In this document: positions 12,491 through 23,529 of the stretch, piece by piece
Layout: each line of letters opens with the position of its first letter
How positions within the stretch are numbered: position 1 is the first letter of the stretch
Assembly (NCBI RefSeq): GCF_028372415.1
Contig: NC_092875.1
Location: 195,333,372-195,397,371 of the forward strand
Source: Notamacropus eugenii
Taxonomy: Eukaryota; Chordata; Mammalia; Diprotodontia; Macropodidae
Reading direction: 5' to 3'
Length of the DNA stretch: 64,000 nucleotides
The notes under the pieces: generated by a model
Database searches by the model: none
Told to the model about the DNA's origin: nothing
Seen by the model: the letters and a program-made list of their open reading frames with translations, nothing else
Translations under genes and position numbers: made by a program

Positions 12491-13214
12491 GCATTGAGTG
12501 AAGATGGAGGAGTAGGTCAGAAAATTCCACATTCTCCAGATTTCCTCCATGAACAAGACCGAGTATCAGCTCAGGTTGAACACAAAATGGCAAAAATAAA
12601 CAAACAAACAGGAATTGGGATAGATCAGTGCTCCCCTTGGGACAACTGGAGAAGACCTCCAGAAAGACTCCAGGGTCAGAACTGCAAACACCTCCATGCC
12701 ATCTCTGTCATCTTCCCTGAAATAATAAACCTCACAAGCCCTGGGGATAGCTGGGTTGGGAGGCACCTTCAGCTACAGGAATTCTCACCTAACAGACAGT
12801 ATGGGGATCAGAATTATGAGTAGTGGAATATTGAAGGACCCTCTGGAATACCAGGCTCAGCTGTGCTGACTACATGCAGTCCTAAGCTGTGGCTGAATAG
12901 GAGAAGAAGGTAGCATACACCCAGAGAGTGTGGTAGTGGTAGGGTGGGAACACTACTGGCTGTGGACTCTTACAGGACAGCTGAGCTTTTGGTTTTGGTT
13001 CCAGGCCAGAGGGGAGAGCTGAAGGTTGTGCCTGCTAGAAGGTCTACAGGAAGCAAGAGCATTTCCAGCACAGAAAGGCTGGGGGCCCTTGCTACGGCTT
13101 GAGAGAAGTGCTAAGGTTGAGCCCCAGACAAAGCTCAGAAAATAACAGTAGGAATTACCTGAGACCTGGGACTAGAGACAATTTTAATAAAAGCTGCTAA
13201 AAATAAAAACAAAA

Positions 13215-13466
13215 ATGAGTAAGAAAAAGAGAAAGAACCTGATTATAGACAGCTATCATGGATATAAAGAAGATCTGGGTTCATATTCAGAGGAAGATAC
13301 TCCAAAAAACACCAGTAAAATAAATACACCATTGATAAATATGATTTTAAAGAGAGAAGAAAACAAAATTACTAGTATCAAAAATGAAAAGGATGAATAT
13401 GTCATTAAAAAAGATGAACTCAAAGCAATTATAAGGAATTTATTTTGCCCAATTGCATGCCAATAA
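13215..13466 (+). pseudogene. L1 ORF1 start joined in frame to ORF2 middle
   Basis: Residues 1 to about 35 ('MSKKKRKNLIIDSYHG...') look like a marsupial L1 ORF1 N terminus. From about residue 37 ('KINTPLINMILKREENKI', near 13320) the frame matches the segment just upstream of the L1 reverse-transcriptase domain ('KIDRPLARLIKKKREKN' in human L1). The frame continues past the junction and stops at 13466 after a frameshift in the 'ANKFNNL' region. The join marks the internal deletion. Confidence 0.65.
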
Positions 13467-13469
13467 ATT

Positions 13470-15752
13470 TAACAACTTAAGTAAAATGGAAGAATATTTG
13501 CAAAAATATAAAGTGCCAAGATTAGGAGAAGAGGAAACAGAATATCTTAATAAACCTATTTTAGCAAAAGAAATTAAATAAGACATAGAAAAAGAAATTA
13601 AATAAGACATAAGAAAAAAGTATCAGGGCCAGATGGATTTACAAGTGAACTTTATCAAACATTTAAAGATCAACGAATTCCAATATTAAATAAATTATTT
13701 AGAATAATAAGCAAAGGAGTCCTACCAAACTGATTTTATGAAAAAAATATACTTATACCTAAATCAAAAAGTAAAAACAGAGAGAATTATAGACCAATTT
13801 AATTAATGAATATGGATGCAAAAATCCTAAATAAAATATTAGTTAAAAGATTACAACAATATATTATAAAGATTATACATTATGATCAAATGGAATTCAT
13901 AACATCAATTCAGGGATGGTTTAACATAAGGAAAACTATTAACATAATGGATTATATCAATAATAAAAGTAGCAAAAATCACAAGATCATATCTTTAAAT
14001 ACAAAAAAAGCATTTAATAAAGGAAAATGCTCATTTCTATTAAAAATATTTGAAAGTTTAGATATAAATTGATTTTTCCTTAAATTGATAAAAACAACCA
14101 TCAGTAAGCATTATTTGTAATGATGATAAACTAGAAGCCTTCCCGGTAAGATTAGGTGTGAAACAAGAATGTCAACTGCTACAAATATTATTCAATATTG
14201 TATTGGAAATTCTAGCAATGGCAATGAGAAGAAAAAGAAATAGAAAGTGTCAGAACAGGGAAGGAAGTAATAAAAATATATCTTTTTGCAGATGATATAA
14301 TGATATACTAGGAAACTCTTAAAGACTCAACTAAAAAGTTAATTGAAATAATTAATGATTTCATCAAAGTATCAGGTATAAAGTAAACCCACATAAATCA
14401 TCAGCATTTCTCTATATCACCAGCTGGACCCTGCAGAAAGAGATAGCTAGAGATACCCCTTTTAAATAATTCTAGACAGTATAAAATACCTGGGAATACA
14501 CTTGCCAAAAAAAAACTCAGGGACTATATAAAGAAAATCATAAAAAAAAAAAAACCAAAACAACAAAACAACTTTGTTTACAGATAAAATCAGATTTAAA
14601 TAAATGTAGAAATATTCATTGTTCGTGGGTAGATAGGATCAATATTATAAAATGCCAACATTACCAAAATTTATATATTCAATACCATCCCAATTAAATT
14701 ACCAAAAAATTATTTTACTGAACTAGAAAAAATAATAGTAAAATTCATTTGAAAGAGAGAAAGGTCAAGAAGATCAAAAGGACAAAGGAACTAATGGAAA
14801 AAAAATTAAAAGGAAAAGGTTTAGCAGTACCACATCTTAAAATACATTCCAAGTCAGTAATTATCAAAACTACCTGGTACTGACTAAGAAATGGGTAGAT
14901 CACTGGAACAGAGTAGACATACAATTTATAGCAGTAAATGAATGCAGTAACATAGTGTTTGACAAGTGTAAAGACAAGTTTTCAGGACAAGAATTCATTA
15001 TTTGGTAAAAGTTGTTGGAAAAACTGGAAAGCAATCTGGAAGAAATTGGGCATAGATCAATATTTCACACTATTTACCAAGATAAGATCAAAATGAATAT
15101 ATGACCTAGATATAAAGGGAGGTATTACAAGAAAGTTTGAAGAACATGAAACATATTATCTTTCACTTTTATGGACAGGTGAACAATTCATAAATAAGAG
15201 ATAGAGAGCATTGTGAAATGCAAAATGGATAATTTTGGTTGCATTAAATTAAAAAGGTTTTGTACATATAATCAAATGTAGCCAGGATCAGAAGGAAAGC
15301 AGAAAACTGGGGGGAACATTTATAGACAGTTCCTCAGATAAAGATCTCATATCTTATATAAACAAAACGTTGTCAAATCAGCAAGAATATGAGTCATTCC
15401 TCAATTGATAAATGGTCAAAGGATATTTACAAGTGGTTTTGCAATGAAGGAATCAAAACAATTTATAGTCATATAAAAATACTCTAAAAAATTATAGATT
15501 AGAGAAATGCAAATTAATACAACTTTCAGATATCATTTTACACCTATCCAACTGGCTAAAATGGTAGAAGGGGAAAGTGACAAATGTTGGAGGGGATGTG
15601 GAAAAATTGGAACACTAATTCATTGTTGCTGGATTTGTAAGCTGATCCGACCATTTTGGAGAGCAATCTGGAATTATGCCCCCAAAGTTATCACGCTGTC
15701 TATACCCTTTGTCCCAGCAATAACATTATTAGCTGCTTCCCAAGATGATTAG
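13470..15752 (+). pseudogene. L1 ORF2 remnant (reverse transcriptase to zinc-knuckle)
   Basis: Successive pieces in different frames match L1 ORF2: '[15 protein letters not shown]' (about 13627), '[20 protein letters not shown]' (13806), '[17 protein letters not shown]' (13911), a degraded 'ADDI' region (about 14290), and the C-terminal '[19 protein letters not shown]' cysteine/histidine motif (15585-15645). At least several stops and frameshifts lie between them, so no product is possible. Confidence 0.85.
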
Positions 15753-16140
15753 GGAAAAAGGAAAAGAACCTATATGTTTTAAAATGTTTATAGAAGCTCT
15801 CTTTGTAATGGCAAAGAACTGGAAATTGTAGGGATACCTGTCCATTGGAGAATGACTAAAAAAATGGATATATGTTCATGATGGAATATTACTGTCCTAT
15901 AAGAAATGGTGAGCTCAATGATTTTAGAAAGTCATGGAAAGACTTGCAGGAAATAATAAAGAACAAAATTTGCAGAACCAAGATAATATTGTATACTGTA
16001 GCAGTATTATTTTAAGAACAACTTTGAGCAACCAAGCCATTCTGACTATTATAAAGACCCAAATTAATCATAAAGATTCTCTGAAGGAAATTTCTGGATA
16101 TGTATTATATCCAGAGAAAGAACTGATTGTGTTTTTGTAT

Positions 16141-16202
16141 ACATACATAAGATATATATACAGATATATACGCACACATATGTATGTGTATGTGTGTATG
16201 TC
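16141..16202. repeat. TA/CA/TG repeat within L1 3'UTR
   Basis: Alternating ATAC, ATAT and GTGT units between the end of ORF2 and the L1 polypurine stretch. Confidence 0.75.
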
Positions 16203-16402
16203 TAATGATCACCCTCTCTAGGGTAGGGTGTGGGGAGGGAAAAAAGTTGCATGATAACTTTGCTGTATATTTTAAAAGCATAGCAAGTTGTACATAATGG
16301 ATCTGCAGTTTCATGTACAATCTTCTCCCCCTCCCCCATTCCACTTTGTTATGGAAATGGTTGTTTTATTTCTTAAGTTCAAAATAAAAAAAATTAATAA
16401 AA

Positions 16403-17690
16403 AAGATAAAGTCGTTGGACGACGAAACCTCTATCTAGTGACCCAGGTATAAACCTGTGATCCTTTGGTCTTATTCTGTTGGGGGGTAGGGGAAAGGAAG
16501 TTTGATGTTTCCAGGCAGAACAAGAAACACTTTGCAGCAGAGGTTGCATATGATTTGGGCATTAAAAGATGGGTAGGAATTCAACAGCTAAACATAGGGA
16601 GAAAAAGAAGAAATACCAGGCGTAGAAAACAACATAGGCAAAGATGTGAGAGAATGGAGTGGAATAAGGTCCTGAAATTAAAAAAAGGAATAGATGGAAT
16701 GGAATAAAACACATGGGGATGAATCAGGAGTAGGGATCAATCTTTTTTCTGTGACCAAAGAGGGAAGGAGGAAAGAATAGGTGAAAGAGGTGGATGGAAA
16801 GTTTTGATAAATGAAGGGAGGTACTGGAGAGCTCTCACAATATGTTCTCAATAGTTCCAGGGAAGTAGGAGATTAGGCTATCTGCTCTGATAATGGCAGA
16901 CTAAGATACATGTGGTGGTTTTAGAAAAGATTAAGTTTATGACAGTTGCTATTGGGAATGAGATATAGGGTTGATAAAAATGGGTTTGTTAAGCAGAAGG
17001 AGGGCCTAGCTGAAGTTATACACCTCAATGTGAAAAGTATCTCACTCTCATGATTTTCTCTAATGATGTCCAGTCATCGTGGAACAATTGTGGAGAAATC
17101 GACTGATATGGGGTATCCAGGCATAAAGATTAGCAGACAAGAATGATAGAGGGTCAAGGAAGAAAAGGATACTCAGCTACTGTGGGTCAAGTGAAACATT
17201 AATAAAGATGACTGTGATTTCAGTTCTCAGCATAGAGACATACAAAATCAGAATGAGGGAGATGGATTATAAAACTAGGTTTGGGTCAAGAGAGCAAAGG
17301 AAATGATGAGGAAGAAGAGAAAGCTTACTATACGTGAGATATTGGGAGAAGTAGAAGAAAAATAAGTTTTAGTTGGAGAGTAGAATTTCAGAATTCAGGA
17401 TCTTAGAGAGGGCATAATTCCAAGGCTAAGGGATAACCATGCCCAGTCCATTGCTAAAGTAGAGGTGAAGAAGGAAATCACTGGAGCTGAGGAAGTAGAA
17501 GAATTATATGGATGTCATTAAAGGGATGCTAACATAAATTTGAAAGGTCACAAAATAGGGATAGGATATATTAGGAGTCCTGGGACAGGTGCTAAAGTCA
17601 TTTTAAATGTTACAAGAATGACCTGAAGGTAGGTAGATGATAGCAATAAGAATGGCATGGTATAGATGGAGTGGATGGACTTTAAAAGTG
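16403..17690 (-). mobile_element. L2 LINE, antisense (right part of split copy)
   Basis: Starts with the right target duplication of the L1 (16403-16411), then continues the antisense L2 3' region: 'TTGGGCATTAAAAGATGGGTAGGAATTC', 'AAAGATGTGAGAGAATGGAG' parallel the reversed L2 consensus and also the copies at 620 and 23,200. Purine-rich and progressively harder to align after about 17,000. Confidence 0.6.
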
Positions 17691-17697
17691 GGTTATT

Positions 17698-17835
17698 GAA
17701 TGAATAAACAAATAAATGAACAACCATTTATTAAGTACCCATTATGTGCCAGGCACTGTGTTATGTATTGGGAATACAGATACAAAGATGAGATAGTTCT
17801 TAACTTCAAGGCATTTAAATTCTAATAGGTAGAGC
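17698..17835 (-). mobile_element. Second antisense L2 3' end
   Basis: 'CATTTATTAAGTACCCATTATGTGCCAGGCACTGTG' (split here only for length: CATTTATTAAGTACCC, then GTGCCAGGCACTGTG) is the reversed L2 3' terminus, starting a new L2 copy in tandem with the previous one. Confidence 0.75.
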
Positions 17836-18480
17836 CAAAACATAGCGGGGAGGGTTGTCCAGGCAATGGCATTTTAGTCTTGGAAGTAACAAGGGATGGT
17901 GAGTTGATTCATAGGACAGTTCGTTGTCAAACTCTTTCTGGGAGCTATGGTAGTTTTGATTTAATTACTATGCCCAAAGGGTTGGGGGTTGGTACACATG
18001 TAGTGTCTGGGCAGATGATAAGATGTCCCAGGGTAGAAAGCTAGATTTAGATTTAATGAGAAGCAGTTTTGAAGACAGAAGAGTGGACTAGATCTATTCT
18101 CATCAATCACAACACCTTCCCATTGGAAGAGCTCCAAATCTGGGAGGCATAGGGCATTAGTTTTTGGAGATCCAGTACAGGGAATGTTACTGGAGAGAGG
18201 GGAGAGAAAGGGTTGAACAATTATCTGGAAGCAGCAGAAGAAATCAAGGAGTGTATTGGTTTCAGACGTGGGAAAATTGGAAGAAAGTGGACCAGGAGAG
18301 AAGTAAGGTTGATTAGAACAGGAATGAGTTTTCTGGAGGGGGTAGGCTGGGCATGCAAATAGCATTTGAAGTAGTGAAACCAAATAGCCAGGTTTAGGGA
18401 ACCAATATAATAGGAAAGCCAGAAGCTGCATGGCATAGGAGACAGTCATTAGCAAGATCTAACTTCACTTACATTCACTA
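17836..18480. other. Purine-rich sequence, possibly antisense L2
   Basis: Follows the L2 3' end in the right place for the L2 body, and the minus strand is open for 164 codons (17961-18455), but the translation shows no reverse-transcriptase motif that I can recognise. Either a very diverged L2 or another element. Confidence 0.4.
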
Positions 18481-18483
18481 GTT

Positions 18484-18591
18484 CTGATAACAATCTATCT
18501 CTTATTTGTAATTCCATCACAATATGGTGAACTCCACTGAGACACATTGGCAACATTTCTTAGGGAGTTGTCTAAAACACAGAGAGGTAAA
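18484..18591 (-). mobile_element. SINE copy, left arm of inverted pair
   Basis: Matches the reverse complement of 19108-19224 over about 105 bases, with only small indels. Shared stretches include 'CAATCTATCTCTTATTTGTA', 'ATGGTGAACTCC' and 'ACTGAGACACATTG'. The sequence resembles the 3' part of a marsupial/therian SINE ('GGAGTTCACCATACTGATGG' sense). Confidence 0.75.
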
Positions 18592-19107
18592 TTGAGGCAG
18601 CAAAGTGGTGCAGTGGACAGAGGGCTGGGACTGGATGCAGGAAGACTTGAGTACAAATCTTGTGTGACCCAGGGCAAAACTTAACCTCTTCATGCCTCAG
18701 TTTCTTCATCTGGAAAGTGGGGATCATACTAGCAGCTAACTCCAATGGTTGCTGTGTGGATCAAATGAGACAACAATTGTGTAATTGTAAAGTGCTTACC
18801 AGGGCAGCTTGTGGATAGAACACTGGGCATGGAATTAGGAAAACTCATCTTTGTGAGTTCAAATCTGCCCTCAGACATTAATTGTGTGACCCTGGGAAAG
18901 TCACTTGAACATTTTTGCCTTAGTTCCTAATTTGTAAAATGAGTTGGAGAAGGAAATGGCAAAGCACTCCAGCATCTTTGCTTAAGAAACTTCTATGGGG
19001 TCATGAAGAGTCAGATATGACTGAAGTGATTGAACAATAAAAGTGCTTCGTACAGTGTCTGGCACATAGAAGGCTTTTTATAAAATGGTTGTTCCCTTCT
19101 CTCTCTG
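18592..19107 (+). mobile_element. MIR-type SINE split by a younger SINE
   Basis: Left part 18592-18797 has 'GGTGCAGTGGACAGAGG', 'TTAACCTCTTCATGCCTCAG' and 'GTAAAGTGCTT'. The right part resumes after 19048 with 'CGTACAGTGTCTGGCACATAG'. The break carries AAAGTGCTT on both sides. Confidence 0.8.
18798..19039 (+). mobile_element. tRNA-derived SINE (MAR1/WSINE type) in MIR
   Basis: Full-length member: tRNA-like head, 'GAGTTCAAATCTGCC' box B, 'GGAGAAGGAAATGGCAAAGC', 'GGGGTCATGAAGAGTCAGA' and a short AACAATAA tail. A perfect 9-bp target duplication AAAGTGCTT is at 18789-18797 and 19040-19048, so it moved in after the MIR. Confidence 0.88.
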
Positions 19108-19224
19108 GGCAAGTCAGTTTATCTCTATGTTCTTTAGACATTTCCCTAAGAATTGTTGTCAATGTGTCTCAGTGGAAGGAGTTCACCATACTGATGGAAT
19201 TACAAATAAGAGATAGATTGCTGT
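19108..19224 (+). mobile_element. SINE copy, right arm of inverted pair
   Basis: Sense-orientation partner of 18484-18591, beginning in 'CTGGGCAAGTCAGTTTATC' and running to 'AAATAAGAGATAGATTGCTGTCAG'. Confidence 0.75.
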
Positions 19225-19229
19225 CAGTA

Positions 19230-19685
19230 GAATTTGATCATTAGAGACTAGAGGAAATAATGTTGCCTAGAATTTGGTTAGAATTTGCAATGGTGGTGTT
19301 TTGAAATGTGTCTGCTTGGAATCTCATTCCCAGATGGTCTTTTGCCTACTTAAGTTGACTGTGGGGTTCCCAAACTTCCTGTGGGGAGGAATGAAAAGGG
19401 GTGGGCAAGACAAGTCCTGCACGAAATAGGACAGATGTGTAAACCCATCCTCTAAGTCACCAGATCTAGGAAGGAAAAAGTACCAACCAAATGGAGATTG
19501 TTTATTGTAGCAAGATAATTCTTGGCTTGGTAAATCCTTCTAACCACATTTGAATTTGATATTATACTAATAGAATCCAGCAGTGATTACACAGCAACAT
19601 CTGTACTAACTCCTCTGTAGTGGGCAGGGATCTTTCATTTCAATGAACTAGCAACAAGGTCTCCTCCCACTATCTGTCAGTCTAT
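19230..19685. other. No feature recognised
   Basis: Unassigned sequence with no coding signal. Confidence 0.4.
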
Positions 19686-19689
19686 GCAG

Positions 19690-19870
19690 GAGCAGCAAAG
19701 AGTACTTAATTATTTGGAGTCAGAAGCATTGGTTCACATCTTGGTTGTGCCACTTACTACCTTTGTGACCGTGGGTCAATCGTTTTTCTAGATCTCAGGT
19801 TCTCATCTTTAAAGTGAAGGGATTGGTCCTTTATAGCTCTTTTTAGCTTTATATCATCTGACCTGAATCA
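19690..19870 (+). mobile_element. MIR/THER-type CORE-SINE
   Basis: 'TTGGAGTCAGAAGCATTGG', 'TGCCACTTACTACC', 'TGTGACCGTGGGTCAA' and 'CATCTTTAAAGTGAAGG' in sense order. Confidence 0.75.
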
Positions 19871-19904
19871 GCCCCTTTGTGGGAAGAGCAAGAGGGAAGG
19901 ATAC

Positions 19905-20095
19905 TTAAAGAATCATAGATATAGTGCTGTAAAGTACCTTAACAGCTACCTGGTCTATTCCCTTTATTTTTCAGATGAGGAGACATCGAATGCCTTGCCC
20001 ATTGTCTTGAGAGCTGTAAGTAGCAGGGGCAGTATTTGAAGCCAAGTCTTCTGATTTCAAAGCCAGTGTTCTTTCCAGTGTACCCTTCTGTCCCC
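19905..20095 (-). mobile_element. MIR/THER-type CORE-SINE
   Basis: 'GAATCATAGATATAGTGC', 'TTTTCAGATGAGGAGACA' and 'AAGTCTTCTGATTTCAAAGCCAGTG' in antisense order. Confidence 0.75.
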
Positions 20096-20099
20096 TTTT

Positions 20100-20515
20100 T
20101 ACCTCTAGACAGATGGTATTCACTGGATCCTAAACTTCTTTTTGATGCAAGAATGTCAAAATGAAAAATGGAAAATTCAGGCAGTCATCTGAACATTTTA
20201 TATTTGTGATGCCCATATATCTGGATATTTTGAAAAATGATTGAAGAAGTTAGTGACAGCTCCCAGCCCTACTTTGCTGAGGGAGCATCTTGGACTATGT
20301 GAGGGTTTTCCTTGTTGTTAGCTACGACACAAACTTGGAAATATATTTGGAAAAATCCAGATGCTTGGCATTGTGTAGACCAAACATCTGGATGATTGAC
20401 TGTGTTTCTCACTTTTCAGCTGGACATTTTGGCATCAAAACAACCTTAGCAAAGGGAGCAGAAAATCACATAAAAGAGGACAAGAGTTTCTTTAGTACAT
20501 CAGCTGTTTTTTAAA
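20100..20515. other. No feature recognised
   Basis: A 74-codon plus-strand frame (20290-20514) has no recognisable motif or initiation context. Taken as chance. Confidence 0.4.
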
Positions 20516-20519
20516 ATTT

Positions 20520-20700
20520 CTAACACATTTATTAGGTGTCTGTGATGTAGAAAAAACTATGATGGACATAAAAAGAAAAAAAAATTATTCCCTGCCCTCA
20601 ACTAGGTTACCATTGAGCAGGGGAAAAAGACATAGACAAGAATCGTTTGTTCAAAGTAGAATTTAACACACTGGGAGATAGTGTAGTGAAAAGTGCATTA
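20520..20700 (-). mobile_element. L2 3' end, antisense fragment
   Basis: 'ACACATTTATTAGGTGTCTG' and 'TCCCTGCCCTCAACTAGG' are the reversed L2 3' end. Confidence 0.6.
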
Positions 20701-20979
20701 AAATATAAGCTAGTTGTATATAACACAGGTATCACAAGATAATATTACCAGAAACAACAATAAAAAGTAAGGTCCTAGGATGTTCCTAATCTGCTAGCAT
20801 TGAAGATAGTTGTTGAAACATAATACTGTAGGTTTGGATATGCAAGGGAATAATGATAACAAATGAAGCCCCAAACACTTATTATAATTTAAACTGAAAT
20901 GGAATGCAAGGCACACAAAAGAAATGCTTTAGGAATGGACTGAAACACACTTTCAAGGGATGCAAAGAAAAGCTATGTC

Positions 20980-21955
20980 AAATTCTGCTCATGCCATTCT
21001 TATTCCAAAGATTTCAATGACTGCCCACTGTTTACTGCCATAAAATCCTAATTGCTTAGGAGTGAGGGTGCCATAAGCCAACCCTTATTCAGGCTAGTCC
21101 AGTGCTTTGGGATCAGAATTGAAATGGTGGGAGATCACTTACCAGTTAACAAAAGGAGGTCTATTTAGTTATACCATGGAAAAGATACATAGCAGGAGTC
21201 CTGCACTGATTTAGTTAACTGCTACATCCTTGACTTTGTGTTGGTTCTGCTGGTGGTCAGGTTAAGTCTGAGGGAGAGGAATTCCTGGGTCTTTATGGTC
21301 TGATTTTTTTTATTTTGGTCACCAGAAAACTACTTCAATAACCCAAGCCCTAGATACCTAAGCAAAACAAGTCTTGACGATTGTTTCAATACTTTTGAAG
21401 GGAGAAAAAAGAAAAAAAAAACTTATCCTAGTCTAAGTGGTAGTTATTTTTTCTACCACAAAAGACCTTTGGAGGTTACCTTCAAACTACATTTCCAGTC
21501 TTTTCTCCAGTCTTTCCCTCCCCATCTTCTTTTCCAGCCAGACTAGAAACATTCCTCATCCCTGAACAAATGCCATGCCTTCCCAAATTCGGTGTATTTC
21601 ATCATGACATTACTTATGCCAGGAATGCTATCTTCTCCACCATTGCCATTTGATATCTTAGCCATCCTTTAAGGATTAGTTCAAGTGCCTTCTGTTCCCC
21701 AAAGCTTTCCTTGATCCTGCAAACCAAACTGATCTTTCCATCATCTGATTACAGAACACTTTGTAATAGTCTTTTCTACACCTCTTATTTACTTTGCATA
21801 ATAGCTATATCCTTCTATGTCGTTATGTTGACAAGATTGTAATTTATTTGAGGTCAGAGATCATGCTTTATTTATCTTTTTATCTCCTTCAAGCTGGAGA
21901 GAAGACATTTAGTGATGATTTGCTTAATGAATGATTAAAGGAATGAGTGAAGCAA
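20980..21955 (+). mobile_element. L2 LINE 3' region, split
   Basis: 20985-21095 matches the L2 3' part ('ATTTCAATGACTGCCCACTG', 'CATAAAATCCTAATTGC'). It resumes at about 21475 ('CAGACTAGAAACATTCC', 'GCCATCCTTTAAGGATTAG', 'CTTTCCTTGATCCTGC') and ends with 'TTGAGGTCAGAGATCATGC' and 'GCTTAATGAATGATTAAAGG'. The middle, 21095-21475, does not fit L2. Confidence 0.72.
21095..21475. other. Unidentified insert in L2
   Basis: About 380 bases separating two collinear L2 parts, ending in an A-rich/T-rich patch (21402-21452). It may be an inserted repeat of a family I do not recognise, or a highly diverged L2 part. No target duplication was identified. Confidence 0.35.
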
Positions 21956-22344
21956 AAAAGCCCTGAAGTTTGTCACAATTACAATTAGCAGTGGTTTGAC
22001 GATAAGGGGAAGACATCGCTACAAATAGTGATAGACAGGTCCAGACTTTATTTTTTTCTACCAGGAACCAAAGACCTGCCTGGAAAAGGAGTTTTTGGAT
22101 TCTGGTCCCTCAGATAATGACTGACATCTCTACCACCAGCAGTACTTTCAAAGACAAAGAACAACTTTTACCTCTCTCTCTACATCTGCATCTGAGTTTA
22201 CTTCCCCAGCAGCAGAATTGTCTGGGGGTGGGGGTGGGGTTTTCTAGCTGTAACATTCAGTCAAACTGATCACCTTAATTTGTCTATATGGGAATGCAGT
22301 TGGCAAAAGCCAGAATCACAGTCATTTTTATCATCTCATCCTCT

Positions 22345-22504
22345 ATGTCCAATTTTCTTAACTTGGGGTCCATGACCTTAAAATATTTTGATAAGTGCAT
22401 TTTAATATAATCTTTCCCTTTTGTAAATCTAGATATTTTATGCATTTAAAAACATTATTTTGAGAAGGCATTCATAGGCTTCACTAGACTACTGAGGAAG
22501 AACA

Positions 22505-22544
<40 letters not shown>

Positions 22545-22565
22545 GATTAAGAAGATTGCCCTAGA
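22345..22565 (+). mobile_element. Short non-autonomous DNA transposon relic
   Basis: Ends carry related inverted motifs 'TTCTTAACTT' (22356-22365) and 'AAGATTAAGAA' (22543-22553). The body has 'GGGTCCATGACC', 'ATATTTTGATAA', 'TATTTTATGCATTTAAAAAC' and 'AGGCATTCATAGGCTTC', a family that I recall as an old mammalian DNA element. A CA tract expanded near its right end. A second truncated copy is at 54,218. Confidence 0.6.
22506..22543. repeat. (CA)n microsatellite
   Basis: About 18 uninterrupted CA units inside a DNA-transposon relic. Confidence 0.95.
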
Positions 22566-22569
22566 GAGA

Positions 22570-23015
22570 TTTGCTAATTAACCTTACCATAATTTTTGTT
22601 TTGAATGATTTTCAAAACACATTTCCTTTTACCTCGTCTCTTATTGATACTGACATACATTAATGGACCAATGATTTCCTTCAAGTACATTCTCCTTCAA
22701 ATATGGAAGATAGCAGTCCTCTGAGTGACTCTTGACTATGTCTTCCCATAAACCTTTCAGATCGAGTCCAACCTATGTGCTAAGGACCTTCCCAGAGTTC
22801 TTTTGACTACATTTTGTTCTATGGAATCAAATGTTTTTTTAAAAAAATAATCAGCTGCTATGTTTACCTGAATAGCATTGTGTTTAGTTTCTTATTTAAT
22901 ATGCCTAGTAAATGGTGAAAGTGCCTTTAAATCAAGGTATTTGTAAGCTGAGCAGGAAACATAGTGGAATGTTCCATACGTTGTACTTTTTGGTCAGTCT
23001 TAAAGCTGCTCTATA
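22570..23015. other. No feature recognised
   Basis: AT-rich unassigned sequence. Confidence 0.4.
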
Positions 23016-23019
23016 TTTA

Positions 23020-23525
23020 GTCAACCAACAAGTATTTGTTACATGACTACTATGTTCTGAACACCAATCTAGGGTGTTGAGAAGAAAAAGGATAAAAATG
23101 AAGCAATCCCTGTCTAAAGGAGTTTATGTTCTATTAAGGGAGACAGAGTGTATAAGTACATATAAATATACAAAAGATCATTTCAGAGAAGAGGTACTAA
23201 CTAGCAAGTGCAAAGGTCTCATGTGGGAGGTGGTACTCAGAGGTGAGCTTTTCAAGAAATTTGGAGGTCTAAGAAATGGAAGTAAAGAAGGAGTGATGTC
23301 TAGCCCTCAAGCTATGCAGTGAAAAGGGATGGAGAGGGGAGATGGGATGTCATGTGGAAAGTGTGACAGTAAGGCTAGAATGAAGCAGACATGGAGGGCG
23401 GCAATATATCATAAAGCTGGAAAAGTAGGTTGGAGCTCAGTTGTGACTGATTTTAAAGACCAAACAGAGGATTCTCTATTGTTGGTATTGGGAAGAAAAA
23501 GCCCCTTAAAAGGAAGAAAATGATT
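23020..23525 (-). mobile_element. L2 LINE 3' region, antisense
   Basis: Begins at the L2 3' terminus ('CAACCAACAAGTATTTGTTAC') and runs through 'AATCCCTGTCTAAAGGAG' and 'TTTAAAGACCAAACAGAGG' into the antisense ORF2 end. The three plus-strand frames over it are shadows. Confidence 0.72.
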
Positions 23526-23529
23526 CCAA

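Larger units (their letters stand above)
12491..16402 (+). mobile_element. L1 LINE, internally deleted, 5' end kept
   Basis: Starts with a 5'UTR-like segment containing 'AAGATGGAGGAGTAG', reaches the ORF1 start at 13215, then jumps into the middle of ORF2 and runs to the 3'UTR and an A-rich tail (16381-16402). It is flanked by a 9-bp target-site duplication, AAGATAAAG, at 12482-12490 and 16403-16411. Length is 3.9 kb against roughly 6-7 kb for a whole L1, so about 3 kb (ORF1 C-terminal part and ORF2 endonuclease part) is missing. ORF2 is interrupted by many stops and frameshifts. The insertion lies in an antisense L2. Confidence 0.85.

Noticed and set aside
12425-12823. 132-codon plus-strand frame as a gene
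   Set aside because: It spans the L2/L1 boundary and then the L1 5'UTR; the frame is a by-product of the insertion.
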